A stretch of DNA of 52,268 nucleotides from Pseudomonadota bacterium (GCA_018970485.1 JAGWWH010000002.1:66465-118732); one strand, 5' to 3'; positions 16,915 through 26,232 are shown, counted from the stretch's first letter. The notes: generated by a model not told the origin, from the letters alone. Made by a program: numbers and translations.

Positions 16915-17781
16915 ATGAAAAAACGTTCCGCTTTTTCTCTGATTGAAATCTCAATAGCTATTTTGGTTGTTAGTGCACTTATTTTCGGAATAACTCAGGC
17001 TTCTTCTTTGATAAAAAAAATGCGGCTTAATACCGCCAGAAGAATTACCTCAAGCTCTCCAGTTGCCGGAATTAAAGACTTAATCCTGCAAATTGATGCG
17101 ACTTCGGAAGGTAGTTTTAAAGATGGAGAAGACTCTGATGGCAAAACAATCACCGACTGGTATGACATCAATCCTCAATCTTCGTCAAAAAATAACTTCA
17201 CACAATCAAATTCGGGTTTCAGACCAACCTACAAAGAGAATTCCATTAATGGATTGCCATCAATCTATTTTAATGGCTCAAACAGCCGGATGTACAACTC
17301 CATCAAAAACCTTTCAACCACATTTTTTACCAATAATGGTGATTTCACTATTTTTTTAGTTGGAAACTTACTACCTCAAAACCAAGGCACAGCAGTAATT
17401 TTACAGTTTGTTGATGATGGTGGAGGTAGAATGTTGGGATTAGAGATTAACAACTATACAAAATTGAGAATGGATAGCAACCAAGTTAACACTGGAACAT
17501 CTAACATAACCTTAGATCGCAACATGGTGATTAGTGGGACTAGTCTATCTGGAAAGAGTACCATCTTCTTAAATGGAGCTCAGTATTCCGCTGCTACAGC
17601 AGCTGATATTAAAAATGTGATCAATGGTCGATTTGCTATCGGATACTACTTAGGCACTAGTCAACTCTTCACCAAAGCCTACATTGGTGAATTGATAGTC
17701 TACGGACGCGCCTTAACAACCGAAGAAAGAAGATCTATTGAGAGTTACTTAGGAAGAAAGTGGGGGGTTAAAGTCTCTTGA
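16915..17781 (+). CDS. Type IV pilin-like N-terminus joined to a LamG/concanavalin-like domain
   Basis: 288 residues. The N-terminus MKKRSAFSLIEISIAILVVS is a prepilin signal: a basic leader, cleavage before Phe, Glu at mature position 5 and a hydrophobic helix. From about residue 55 a LamG-like jelly roll follows: DLILQIDATSEGSF, INGLPSIYFNGSNSRMY, GDFTIFLVGNLL, STIFLNGAQ, YIGELIVYGRALTTEERRSIESYLG. The latter pattern is typical of LamG domains that bind glycans. It probably acts as a minor pilin or secreted adhesin. No other pilus gene is near. Its stop overlaps the pabB TTG start. Confidence 0.8.
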   Translation: MKKRSAFSLIEISIAILVVSALIFGITQASSLIKKMRLNTARRITSSSPVAGIKDLILQIDATSEGSFKDGEDSDGKTITDWYDINPQSSSKNNFTQSNSGFRPTYKENSINGLPSIYFNGSNSRMYNSIKNLSTTFFTNNGDFTIFLVGNLLPQNQGTAVILQFVDDGGGRMLGLEINNYTKLRMDSNQVNTGTSNITLDRNMVISGTSLSGKSTIFLNGAQYSAATAADIKNVINGRFAIGYYLGTSQLFTKAYIGELIVYGRALTTEERRSIESYLGRKWGVKVS

Positions 17782-19049
17782 TACGAGAAGATCTTGCTTG
17801 GCTAAAACCCTTGGATGTAGCACAAAAAATTTCCGATAATTACCAAGATGATGACTGGATATTTCTTTATTCAGGGCTTGATGAAAAAAATTCCTACTTA
17901 TCTCTTTTTCCGCGTAAAAAAATCATCTGCGAAGATTTTTCTGCCGCTAAAAAAATTCTAAAAGATAGTAAAGATAGATGGTTTGGATACTTATCCTACG
18001 AGGTTGCGCATGATTTTGAAAAATTTCCTAAAACCAAAAAATCCTTTATCAACTTGCCAAGAATTTACTTAGTAAATTTCGATTTGGTTTTTGAGTTTGA
18101 TCACAAAAAGAAGAAATTAGTCGCGATCTTTCGGGATAAAAAACTTTTAGAAAAAGTAATAAAATGGACTCAAAAACAAGCCCAGATTCAGAAAACAAAA
18201 GACTTGTCCAAAAATTATTGTGCAGTTCATTCCAACTTCACTGACCCCTCTTATCTCAAAACTATATCCAAAATAAAAAAACTCATCGCGCGCGGCGATC
18301 TTTATCAAACCAACTTAACTCGAAAATTTTTTGGGGAATTTAAGCAAAAACAAAATCAGCGATCAGCTTTTCAAACCTTTCTCAAGCTTACAAAAATCAG
18401 CCCTGCAAACTATTCATCATTTTTAAAACTCGGTGAAGATTTTATTATTTCTTCCAGCCCAGAATTATTTTTTCAGATCAAAAATCGCAAAATTATTTCA
18501 CGACCAATAAAAGGCACGGCGCCTCGTGGCTCTAGTTCTAAATTAGATCATAAAAACAAATTAGATTTAAAAAATTCTCTCAAAGAGCGCGCAGAAAATT
18601 TGATGATTGTTGATTTGGTAAGAAACGATTTAGCCAGAATCTGCAAGGCGGGAAGCGTCTTCGTAAAAAAACTTTTCAATATCACAACCTACAAAACCAT
18701 TCACCACATGTCGTCAGAAATTCATGGCGAGTTAAGGGATAACGCATCAACTCTTGATGCCTTAGAAGTCTGCTTTCCTGCTGGCTCGATGACGGGAGCG
18801 CCAAAAATTAAAGCGATGGAAATCGCCGCAAAAAATGAAAAAATTAATCGTGGAATTTACAGCGGTGCGATCGGTTTTATTGATCAGAAATCAGCAAATT
18901 TTTCGGTGGTGATTCGTACTCTAATTTTAAGTGGAAAGAAATTCGAATTCCAAACTGGCGGCGCGATTACTTTTGATTCAGATCCGCAAAAAGAGTTAGA
19001 AGAAATTTACAGTAAGGCAAAAGCGTTGATGGCGGTTGTGACTAATTAA
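17778..19049 (+). CDS. pabB: Aminodeoxychorismate synthase component I
   Basis: Makes 4-amino-4-deoxychorismate from chorismate for folate synthesis. The chorismate-binding half shows LIARGDLYQTNLTRKF, SSSPELFF, FPAGSMTGAPKIKAMEIA, GIYSGAIGFID and FQTGGAITFDSD. PIKGT (Lys245) replaces the PIAGT of anthranilate synthase; this lysine is diagnostic of PabB. 423 residues. The start is a TTG at 17778 overlapping the preceding stop (TTGA), because no ATG lies before the conserved N-terminal region. PabA and PabC are not in the window. Confidence 0.9.
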   Translation: MIREDLAWLKPLDVAQKISDNYQDDDWIFLYSGLDEKNSYLSLFPRKKIICEDFSAAKKILKDSKDRWFGYLSYEVAHDFEKFPKTKKSFINLPRIYLVNFDLVFEFDHKKKKLVAIFRDKKLLEKVIKWTQKQAQIQKTKDLSKNYCAVHSNFTDPSYLKTISKIKKLIARGDLYQTNLTRKFFGEFKQKQNQRSAFQTFLKLTKISPANYSSFLKLGEDFIISSSPELFFQIKNRKIISRPIKGTAPRGSSSKLDHKNKLDLKNSLKERAENLMIVDLVRNDLARICKAGSVFVKKLFNITTYKTIHHMSSEIHGELRDNASTLDALEVCFPAGSMTGAPKIKAMEIAAKNEKINRGIYSGAIGFIDQKSANFSVVIRTLILSGKKFEFQTGGAITFDSDPQKELEEIYSKAKALMAVVTN

Positions 19050-19093
19050 CTAACAATTTCAAAACCCTTCTTCGCTCAAACAGATTAGAAGAA

Positions 19094-20893
19094 TTATTCA
19101 TTTAGACCCTGCACTTCCATCATTACATCTTTAGCAATCGGAGCGGCGGCGGCAGATCCTCCACCACCATGCTCAACCACAACTGAAATTGCATATTTTG
19201 GATTATGGGCTGGGGCGAATCCCACGAAGATTGCGTGGTTAGCGTGAGCCTCGGCTTCAGATTTACTCATCTCGTCTTCTCGCTTTGAAATCACTTGCGA
19301 AGTTCCGGTTTTTCCTGCCATTTCAAAGCCTTTAATGGAGATTCTTTTGCCGTAAGCGGTGCCTCCCGGCTCGTTCATTACGCGATACATTCCTTCCTGA
19401 ATCAGCTTGAGATGTGAATCTTTGACTATTGGCGCCGAGCTAAGTTCGTCATATTGTTTGTAAATATTGTGGTTACGCACCAAGTAAGGCTTGATCGGAA
19501 TGCCGCCATTAGCAATACGCGCGGTAACTAGAGCCATATGAAGCGGAGTGGCAAGAACCATGCCTTGTCCAATCGCTGTATTTAATGTATCTCCACCAAC
19601 CCAAGGTTGTTTGAAGGTTTTTCTTTTCCATTCGTCAGATGGTACGAGCCCAGCTTTGGCGCCGTGTAAACTAATATCAATTTTCTCGCCATAACCAAAA
19701 CGTCGCGCCATTTCGGTAAATTTTTCGTAACCAATTTGGTTGGCGACGGTGAAGAAATAAACGTTACAAGAATTCATGATTCCACCAACCAGATCTAGCG
19801 TGCCGTGCCCACCTTCTTTCCAACAATGGAAAGCTCTTTTGCCGAATTGATAGGCTCCGTTGCAATGAACTCTGGTTGCTGGATTAAAGCCATTTTCTAA
19901 AGCGGCCAATGCGACCATTAATTTGAAGATAGATCCCGGTGGATAAAGAGCAGAAATTGGCTTATTACTCAGAGGTTTACGCGGATCTTCGTTTAGCTGC
20001 TGCCAATATTCTTTTGAGACACCTTCAACAAAGTTATTTGGATCGAAAGTAGGAGAAGAAGCGTAACTCAAAATCTCGCCAGTTTTTACGTCCATCACCA
20101 CAACAGAGGCTACATCATTTTTTATGCGCTCAGTGACAAATTTCTGTAGCTTAAAATCGATTGTTAAATTCAAGCGCGAGCCTTCCACCATTGATCTAGT
20201 TGATAATGTGCGCAACGGAACTTCATGCACATCAACTTCAACATATCTCACTCCATACTTTCCGCGTAGCGCTTCATCAAAAGTTTTTTCGAGACCAAAT
20301 TTTCCCATGCGAAAATCTGGATGCATGAAGAGAGATTGCTCATTTTCATCGATTTCTTTTTCGGAAGGAAGTGAGACGTAACCCAGAAAATGCGCGGTTT
20401 CAGCTGGATAAGGATAGCTTCGAATAATGCCACTTTCGATCGAGAGTCCCGGTAATAAATGTGAATTAGTTTCGATGCGCGCCAAGTCATCCCAGCCCAA
20501 ATTATCAATTAATGAAACGATGGATTTGCGACGAGAATTTTTTATTTTGGTTAAAAATATTTCTTTCTCCTCTGGGCTTGAATCAAGAATCAAAGCCAGT
20601 TTATCGATCAGGTCATTAAAATTTCTTCTTCTGTCGAGATATAAAAATAGACGAAAATTGCTGTCATTTTTTGTCAGCGGAAAGCCGTAGCGATCATAAA
20701 CCACGCCTCGCGATGCTGGGTTAATTATTGGCTTAATGCGATTGCTGTCAGACTGAATTGAATATTCCCCATGTTTCCACATCTGCAAATAACCTAAACG
20801 CAAAACTAGGAGACTTGCGAGGCCAGATTGCGTAGCACCAAGAACCAGCGCGCGACGGTTAAAAACTTTATTTTTTCGAATATCGCGAAGCAT
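19094..20893 (-). CDS. mrdA: Penicillin-binding protein 2, elongation transpeptidase
   Basis: Peptidoglycan transpeptidase for cell elongation, partner of RodA. One N-terminal membrane helix (ALVLGATQSGLASLLVLRLG) anchors it. The dimerisation domain has NRIKPIINPASRGVVYDRYG and the catalytic domain has PPGSIFK (Ser321, Lys324), NSCNVYF (the SxN region) and MAGKTGTSQV. 599 residues is full length. The start overlaps the mreD stop (TAATG on the minus strand). It faces pabB tail to tail with 44 bases between and no clear terminator. Confidence 0.95.
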   Translation of the reverse strand: MLRDIRKNKVFNRRALVLGATQSGLASLLVLRLGYLQMWKHGEYSIQSDSNRIKPIINPASRGVVYDRYGFPLTKNDSNFRLFLYLDRRRNFNDLIDKLALILDSSPEEKEIFLTKIKNSRRKSIVSLIDNLGWDDLARIETNSHLLPGLSIESGIIRSYPYPAETAHFLGYVSLPSEKEIDENEQSLFMHPDFRMGKFGLEKTFDEALRGKYGVRYVEVDVHEVPLRTLSTRSMVEGSRLNLTIDFKLQKFVTERIKNDVASVVVMDVKTGEILSYASSPTFDPNNFVEGVSKEYWQQLNEDPRKPLSNKPISALYPPGSIFKLMVALAALENGFNPATRVHCNGAYQFGKRAFHCWKEGGHGTLDLVGGIMNSCNVYFFTVANQIGYEKFTEMARRFGYGEKIDISLHGAKAGLVPSDEWKRKTFKQPWVGGDTLNTAIGQGMVLATPLHMALVTARIANGGIPIKPYLVRNHNIYKQYDELSSAPIVKDSHLKLIQEGMYRVMNEPGGTAYGKRISIKGFEMAGKTGTSQVISKREDEMSKSEAEAHANHAIFVGFAPAHNPKYAISVVVEHGGGGSAAAAPIAKDVMMEVQGLNE

Positions 20894-21384
20894 TATTTTT
20901 CCAAAAATTTTGCACTAAGAAAATCGAAAAACTTATGCATCAAAACGTAAAAAACCGAAGAAAGAATAAACTGCACAAAAGGAGTAACGATGCTGTAGTA
21001 AGAGCCGTTAAGAACTGAAAGAATCATCCATTTCATCAAGAGAAAGAGAAAACAAAAAATAGCGAATTGTTCCCAAATCTGTTTGAAGTTTTCACGAATC
21101 AACATTTTGTTACTAAGAATTAAAAAAAGTTTGATCAGAAGAATGTAACAAAGGGATGTGGCGCCCAACATGTTGTCGCTTAAGGCGTCGTTCCAAATGC
21201 CTAAAACGAAGACGAACCAAATCGCAAAAATATTTCTAAAAACAGTAAAATAGAAAATTGCCATCAAATCAAAAAGTGGCACAACATCGGCAAAGCCAGC
21301 AATCTCAACGTCAGAGACATTCAGTATCACCAAAAGAATCGCGATTAAATGAAGTATTAGATTAGGTAAAATTGCTCTGATCAT
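20893..21384 (-). CDS. mreD: Rod shape-determining protein MreD
   Basis: 163-residue membrane protein with five to six hydrophobic helices (ILPNLILHLIAILLVILNV, ALSDNMLGATSLCYILLIKLFLIL, FLFLLMKWMIL and others). The segment WNDALSDNMLGATSLCYILL corresponds to the conserved MreD motif. The position directly before mrdA supports the call. It would help place the elongation complex with MreC and PBP2. mreB and mreC are missing from this cluster, and corA occupies the upstream place three bases away. Confidence 0.8.
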   Translation of the reverse strand: MIRAILPNLILHLIAILLVILNVSDVEIAGFADVVPLFDLMAIFYFTVFRNIFAIWFVFVLGIWNDALSDNMLGATSLCYILLIKLFLILSNKMLIRENFKQIWEQFAIFCFLFLLMKWMILSVLNGSYYSIVTPFVQFILSSVFYVLMHKFFDFLSAKFLEK

Positions 21385-21387
21385 TAT

Positions 21388-22350
21388 TTACAGCCACTTT
21401 TTGCGTTTAAAAATTACCAACGGAATTACCGATGAAACCAACATCAGCGCTAGTGCAATCGGATAACCAATTCCCCAAGCAAGCTCTGGCATTAATTGGA
21501 AGTTCATGCCGTAGATGCTTGCGATCAATGTTGGTGGCATAAAAATTAGGGAAACAACAGTGAAGGTTTTAATCACTTTATTTTGCTCAATATTCAGCAA
21601 GCCAAGGAAGGAATTTTGAAGATATTCAAGACGAGTGAAGTTGAAATTCGCGTGCTCAATCAGTGAGTTAATGTCTTTGATTACGATGCGCAAACGATTG
21701 TAGCTTTCGACCATTAAATCCTCATTTCTAAGCAAAGAAGAAAGTACGCGCTGCTTGTCAAACAAGGCTTCGCGCAGCGACATTGTTAGCTCCTGACACT
21801 CATTAATTTTAAGCAACATTTTCTCGTCGAGATTTTTGTCGTAGGTAACTTTACGACCAATATCGGCGACATATTTCGAAACCGATTCCATTAAATCTGC
21901 ATCGAAATCAGTGCGCGCTTCAAGAATCGAAACGAATATTTTTGACGGATTAACGAAAACTAGCGGAGATTGTTTAATCTTTGTCACTACGTCCGAAATC
22001 ACCCGACTATCGAAGTAACGTAAGGTGAAAATCGTTCTGTCCGTAATGATGAAAGACATTTCCTGCTCATCCAACTTTCCGGTGTGAGGAACAATATTAA
22101 CGAAAGTTGAGTTGATTTTGATGATTCCGGCATTTTCCAAATAGCGTGAAGATATTTCGATTTCTTCTTGTTGCTGACGAGTTGGAAAACTTATTTTGTA
22201 AAATTCTTCAACCTCACGAATCTGCGCTGGCGTTGGATCTTGAAGATCAATCCAAGAAACTTTTGATCTGATTTCGTCAAAATTTTCAATCTCACGCAGA
22301 GAAGAAACTTTGAGTTGAGTATAGTTTGGTAACTGAAAGAGGCGGATCAT
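21388..22350 (-). CDS. corA: CorA-type magnesium/cobalt channel
   Basis: 320 residues from the ATG at 22350 (MIRLFQLPNY); the open frame upstream of it is translated GCAC repeat and is not counted. The cytoplasmic domain has WIDLQDPTPAQIREVEEFY and long helices. The C-terminus has two membrane helices and the pore motif YGMNF before the last helix, with basic residues at the end (FKRKKWL), as in CorA. It lies three bases before mreD, so the two may be co-transcribed. Confidence 0.9.
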   Translation of the reverse strand: MIRLFQLPNYTQLKVSSLREIENFDEIRSKVSWIDLQDPTPAQIREVEEFYKISFPTRQQQEEIEISSRYLENAGIIKINSTFVNIVPHTGKLDEQEMSFIITDRTIFTLRYFDSRVISDVVTKIKQSPLVFVNPSKIFVSILEARTDFDADLMESVSKYVADIGRKVTYDKNLDEKMLLKINECQELTMSLREALFDKQRVLSSLLRNEDLMVESYNRLRIVIKDINSLIEHANFNFTRLEYLQNSFLGLLNIEQNKVIKTFTVVSLIFMPPTLIASIYGMNFQLMPELAWGIGYPIALALMLVSSVIPLVIFKRKKWL

Positions 22351-22357
22351 ATTAAAT

Positions 22358-22417
22358 CGTGCATAGTGCTTCGTGCATAGTGCTTCGATACAGGAAGCAC
22401 AAAGCACGAAGCACGAT
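22358..22417. repeat. GCAC-rich repeat in inverted arrangement between bamA and corA
   Basis: The left part (about 22358-22386) reads CGTGCATAGTGCTTCGTGCA then TAGTGCTTC. After seven bases, the right part (22393-22417) reads GAAGCACAAAGCACGAAGCA then CGATT. The two parts are approximate inverted repeats and could form a hairpin in the bamA-corA transcript. It is the same family as 150-177 and 1895-1985. Confidence 0.75.
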
Positions 22418-24705
22418 TAAAAGTTAGTTCCGAAGCTAAATCGGAAAGATTGAGTTTGATCGTATTGTTCTTTTTTTGCGATTTTGGAAAAATCGAGTCG
22501 AATTGGACCGAGTGGCGAAGACCAAGCAAGACTAAATCCGTAAGAAGAACGTATTGAACCTGAGTCAGAAATATTAGCACCTGCGCGCGATTGTTGATCA
22601 ACACCTTTTACCGTTCCGTTATCAGAAAATAGAATCCCGTTAACTCCCAATTCACGCGGTAGACCAAGTGGGAATAAAAATTCTGCGGTTCCAACATAAT
22701 AAATTTTACCGCCCAAAACGCCTCCACCAGAAGCGTTGCCTGAAGAATCTTGGACGCGCGGACCTAAGCCCGCATATTGAAAACCGCGGAAATTATTTCC
22801 TCCGAGAAAAAAGCCGTAATTGCTACGCACTGCTTGACCGCCAACCCCTTCAATCACACCGCCTCGTCCAACAAATTTCAAAATAAAATCCTTGTTTATC
22901 GTTGGTAAATAATAGCCGGCTGAACCTTCGTGTTTAATGGTTTTAATGTTTCCGCCTAAGCCGCTATAGTCTTGAGAGATCGAGGCATAGTAACCTTCTT
23001 TTGGATTGAGGCGATTATCTCTTTTGTCATAAGAAAGGCTCTGACCAACACCCGAGCTAGTGTAGCTTCCTTCAAGCATTTTTAAACTTAACGAAGCACC
23101 TTCGTAAATATTGCTGACGGTTTGCTCAGAGTAAGAGTAGCGCAACTGATGGTTTAAAAATTCGGTAATCATGTAATCGCCCCGCAAAGTAATTCCGTTC
23201 GAAGTTTGGTCATAGATCAAGGAATTACGCTTATTCATCTCATATTTAAAAATATCAAAACCGACATCGATCGGCAAATTCATGAAATACGGTTTGGTGT
23301 AATTTATTTCCGAAGTCAGGCGAGCGAAGGATTTCTGCACGTTAAAACCAAGTTCTTGACCAGTACCAAACAAGTTGCGCTCTTTGATTCCGACATTGGC
23401 AGAAATTCTATCGACCGTTGAATATCCTACGCCGAGGGTAAGTTCCCCTGTCTTTTTTTCTTTCACTTCAATTTCCAAATCGACTTTGTCGGTGTCGCCA
23501 ATTCTTTTGGTTTTGAACTCAACTTTTTCAAAAAATCCTAAATTTTCGAGACGCTGTTTTGAGCGATTAATTTTTGTTACGTTGTAGGCATCGCCCTCGC
23601 GGAAACGTAGCTCGCGGCGAATGACCTGATCCATTGTTCGCGTATTGCCCGAGATGGTAATTTGCTCGATGTAAATCCGCGGCGTTTCTTGAATAACGAA
23701 ATCAACATTCATTATTTTTGCTTCTTTGTCGCGAGTAAGAACTGGCTCAATGTGAGCAAAGGCGTAAGATTTTTCAGACATTAGTTCGACCATTTTATCG
23801 ACGGTTTTTTCGACTAATTCTGAGTCGTAAATTTTGCCTTTTTTAAGAAGAATTTCTTTGTTGAGAATTGATGAATCAAACTTCTCTACATGGTTGATAA
23901 TATTGACCTCGCCGACGTGATATTGAATTCCTTCTTCGAGCAAAAATGTTACAAAAAATTCATCTTTTTGTGGCGTGATTTGAGCAATTGAAGAGATTGT
24001 CGTAAAATCTGCGTAACCATTCGAGCCATAAAAACGACGTAATTTTTCACGATCAAATTCGATGCGATCGGAATCGTAAGAGTCGGCAGAAGAAAGGAAT
24101 TTCCACCATTTTGACTCTTTGGTTGAAATTTCATCAATTAGCTCGCGATCAGAGTAGGCTTGGTTTCCGATGAAATAAATTTTTCCAATTTTTGCTTTCG
24201 GTCCTTCAAAAACTTCAAATATTAACTCAACACGATTCTGATCTTTTTGAATAATTTTTGGCTCGATCTTGGTCAAAAAACGTCCGCTTTTTAGGTAAAT
24301 TTCATTGATGCGTTTTAGATCATTTTGCAGTTTAGCTTTCGTAAATACTGTGCGTTTCTTCGAGGCAATTTCACTCTGCAGCGCCTCATCTTCGATCTTT
24401 TTATTTCCAACAAATTTTACATCCGAGATCAGCGGATTTTCTTGTAATTCGACGATAATCTCGTCGCCTTGTAGATAGATTTTTGACTCAAGAAAAAGAT
24501 CAGACTCGTAAAGTCTTTTTACTGAATCTTGCAGAGCGATTGGAGAATTTTTTTTAAGACCAGCAACGTCTAAAAAAGAAAGGATGGTATCATCATCAAC
24601 CCTTTCATTTCCTTTAATTATCAAGGCTTTATCGGCAGCAAAAACATCAAATGACAAAAAAAATGCGACAAGAAACAGCAATGTTTTTGCGTGGTTTTTT
24701 GGCAT
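22417..24705 (-). CDS. bamA: Outer membrane protein assembly factor BamA
   Basis: 762 residues. A signal peptide (LLFLVAFFLSFDVFA) is followed by five POTRA domains (for example NERVDDDTILSFLDVAG, DVKFVGNKKIEDEALQ, YFIGNQAYSDRELIDEIST, EQITISGNTRTMDQVIRRELRFREGD) and a C-terminal 16-strand barrel ending in Phe (FSFGTNF). GGNNFRGFQYAGLGPR is the conserved VRGF-type barrel loop (here FRGF). It inserts barrel proteins into the outer membrane. The gene lies first in a minus-strand cluster with corA, mreD and mrdA; skp and lpxD, frequent neighbours, are absent. Confidence 0.95.
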   Translation of the reverse strand: MPKNHAKTLLFLVAFFLSFDVFAADKALIIKGNERVDDDTILSFLDVAGLKKNSPIALQDSVKRLYESDLFLESKIYLQGDEIIVELQENPLISDVKFVGNKKIEDEALQSEIASKKRTVFTKAKLQNDLKRINEIYLKSGRFLTKIEPKIIQKDQNRVELIFEVFEGPKAKIGKIYFIGNQAYSDRELIDEISTKESKWWKFLSSADSYDSDRIEFDREKLRRFYGSNGYADFTTISSIAQITPQKDEFFVTFLLEEGIQYHVGEVNIINHVEKFDSSILNKEILLKKGKIYDSELVEKTVDKMVELMSEKSYAFAHIEPVLTRDKEAKIMNVDFVIQETPRIYIEQITISGNTRTMDQVIRRELRFREGDAYNVTKINRSKQRLENLGFFEKVEFKTKRIGDTDKVDLEIEVKEKKTGELTLGVGYSTVDRISANVGIKERNLFGTGQELGFNVQKSFARLTSEINYTKPYFMNLPIDVGFDIFKYEMNKRNSLIYDQTSNGITLRGDYMITEFLNHQLRYSYSEQTVSNIYEGASLSLKMLEGSYTSSGVGQSLSYDKRDNRLNPKEGYYASISQDYSGLGGNIKTIKHEGSAGYYLPTINKDFILKFVGRGGVIEGVGGQAVRSNYGFFLGGNNFRGFQYAGLGPRVQDSSGNASGGGVLGGKIYYVGTAEFLFPLGLPRELGVNGILFSDNGTVKGVDQQSRAGANISDSGSIRSSYGFSLAWSSPLGPIRLDFSKIAKKEQYDQTQSFRFSFGTNF

Positions 24706-24876
24706 TATTTTGAATTAAAATTTTGAGAAAAATTTAAGCTATTTTTCAGCTTCTTTGAATGCAACTCGCGATCACAAGCGCTTGGTCCCGACTTGACTTT
24801 TGGAAGAAAATCCTAAGCTTGCGCCGCACTTGTCTTTGTGATGTAGCCGTTTGGCTGTAGTTAATTTATTACGGTT

Positions 24877-25881
24877 ATGTTGCGATCCATTCTCCTTACT
24901 TTTTTCATTACAATTTTATCCGTAGATTCTTTCGCTTTTTTTGAGTCGAAGCAAAGAACTCATCTTCAGGTTGTTGGATCATCTACCGTCTATCCATTCA
25001 CCGCAGTAATCGCCGAAACCTTTGGTCGCGACACTGAATTCAAAACTCCAATCATCGAATCAACCGGCACTGGCGGAGGATTTAAGTTATTTTGCTCGGG
25101 AATTGGTTACGATTATCCAGACTTCTCAAATGCCTCACGCCGCATCGAAAAAAGCGAAGTCGCCAGATGTGCCGAACACGGAATAAAAGAGGTCGTAGAG
25201 ATTAAAATCGGCTACGACGGAATCGTGCTCGCCAACCTAAATAGCGGTAAAAAATTCAGCTTAACTAAAGATCAAATTTTCTTGGCACTTGCGCAAAAAG
25301 TTCCCAACAAAATCAACGGAGAACTCATTTCTAACCCTTACCAAAAGTGGAGCGAGATCAATTCAAAACTTCCCAACACAAACATTACTATTTACGGCCC
25401 ACCTACAACCTCAGGCACTCGCGATGCTTTTATCGAATTAGTAATGGAAGAGCCGTGCAAAAAATTAACTAAAATTTCTAAGAAAAAATGTGGCGTAATG
25501 CGCAGCGACGGACACTTCATTGAAGCTGGAGAAAATGATAATTTGATCGTCCAAAAATTAATGCACGACTCTGATGCGCTGGGAATTTTCGGCTTCTCTT
25601 TTCTTGAAGAAAATCATCAAATAATAAAATCAGCAGAAATTGACGGAGTGACTCCCAACTTTGAATCTATTGTCTCGGGAGCTTATCCAGTTTCTCGTCC
25701 TCTCTTCATCTATTTTAAAAAAGAACATCTGAATCTCGTTCCTGGAATGAAAGAATTCGTCCAAGAAATCGTAAGCAAAAATACCATCGGCAAGGATGGC
25801 TATCTTTTGCAGAAAGGTCTTATCCCGTTAACTGATTTAGAAATAAAAAAGGTGCGGGATGAGGTGATTAAAGCTTTGTAA
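24877..25881 (+). CDS. pstS: PstS/SphX-like periplasmic phosphate-binding protein
   Basis: 334 residues with a signal peptide (LLTFFITILSVDSFA). The ligand domain shows VVGSSTVYPFTAVIAETFG, ESTGTGGGFKLFCSG, YDGIVLANL and GPPTTSGTRDAFIELVM, the phosphate-binding loops of the PstS family. It would capture phosphate in the periplasm. No pstC, pstA, pstB or phoU follows in the window, so it either serves a distant transporter or acts alone. The 171 bases upstream, shared with divergent bamA, hold no repeat. Confidence 0.88.
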   Translation: MLRSILLTFFITILSVDSFAFFESKQRTHLQVVGSSTVYPFTAVIAETFGRDTEFKTPIIESTGTGGGFKLFCSGIGYDYPDFSNASRRIEKSEVARCAEHGIKEVVEIKIGYDGIVLANLNSGKKFSLTKDQIFLALAQKVPNKINGELISNPYQKWSEINSKLPNTNITIYGPPTTSGTRDAFIELVMEEPCKKLTKISKKKCGVMRSDGHFIEAGENDNLIVQKLMHDSDALGIFGFSFLEENHQIIKSAEIDGVTPNFESIVSGAYPVSRPLFIYFKKEHLNLVPGMKEFVQEIVSKNTIGKDGYLLQKGLIPLTDLEIKKVRDEVIKAL

Positions 25882-25917
25882 TAGGCCTAATCACGTGTCT
25901 TGTGGGTTTTCACTTAC

Positions 25918-25937
25918 CTAAACTTTTTTAAGTTTAG
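25918..25937 (+). other. Hairpin in the leader of a small transcription unit
   Basis: CTAAACTT, four T and AAGTTTAG form an eight-base stem; an outer ACCTA/TAGGT pair can extend the structure to about 25950. It lacks a following T run, so it is not a normal terminator for pstS. It precedes the small peptide frame at 25988. Confidence 0.6.
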
Positions 25938-25987
25938 ATTCGTGGTAGGTTCCTTGTCTCATTAACTACTAAACATCGGAGAACGTC

Positions 25988-26047
25988 ATGGTATTCATTC
26001 CACTGATTGTTTTCGTTACGTTGTCAGTAGTTTCTACTTTGACTTAA
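25988..26047 (+). CDS. 19-residue hydrophobic peptide, unrecognised
   Basis: The peptide MVFIPLIVFVTLSVVSTLT is almost entirely hydrophobic, long enough for one membrane helix. A good ribosome site (CGGAGAA) ends five bases before the ATG. A structured leader lies upstream and a strong terminator downstream at 26119-26155, so the peptide appears to be the product of its own short transcript. A type I toxin, a small membrane protein or a leader peptide are all possible. It is too short for similarity to be judged by eye. Confidence 0.5.
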   Translation: MVFIPLIVFVTLSVVSTLT

Positions 26048-26079
26048 ACGTTCGAAGAACAGATAAGGAGTTTATCCAA

Positions 26080-26103
26080 GTGATAGCTTCTTGCGCAGCC
26101 TAA
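26080..26103 (+). other. Seven-codon mini-frame with a strong ribosome site
   Basis: GTG ATA GCT TCT TGC GCA GCC TAA follows an AAGGAG motif at 26065-26070 by nine bases. It lies between the 19-residue peptide frame and the terminator. The ribosome site is better than that of many real genes here, so it may be translated or may capture ribosomes as part of a regulatory RNA. Confidence 0.35.
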
Positions 26104-26118
26104 TTCAGCAATTAGGTG

Positions 26119-26155
26119 CCCGTCGTAAAAGAAATTTTACGACGGGTTTTATTTT
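26119..26155 (+). terminator. Strong rho-independent terminator
   Basis: The stem CCCGTCGTAAAA pairs perfectly with TTTTACGACGGG around a GAAA loop and is followed by TTTTATTTT. It closes the small-peptide unit and insulates uvrA from it. Confidence 0.92.
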
Positions 26156-26211
26156 GTCACCCCGAGCTTGTCGAAGGGTGGCCAGTCATGCTTCGACAAG
26201 CTCGGCACGAC
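26156..26211. repeat. Paired GCTTGTCGAAG repeats before uvrA
   Basis: A GTCACCCCGAGCTTGTCGAA unit is followed by an inverted CATGCTTCGACAAGCTCGGC unit. The same pairing is seen at 7476-7530 and 49088-49142. It lies in the uvrA upstream region, 22 bases before the start. Confidence 0.85.
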
Positions 26212-26232
26212 AACCTCAAAAACACATTTTCC

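Noticed and set aside
26116-26232. Longer UvrA start that includes the terminator and repeat
   Set aside because: The extension translates terminator and palindromic repeat DNA and precedes the standard UvrA N-terminus.
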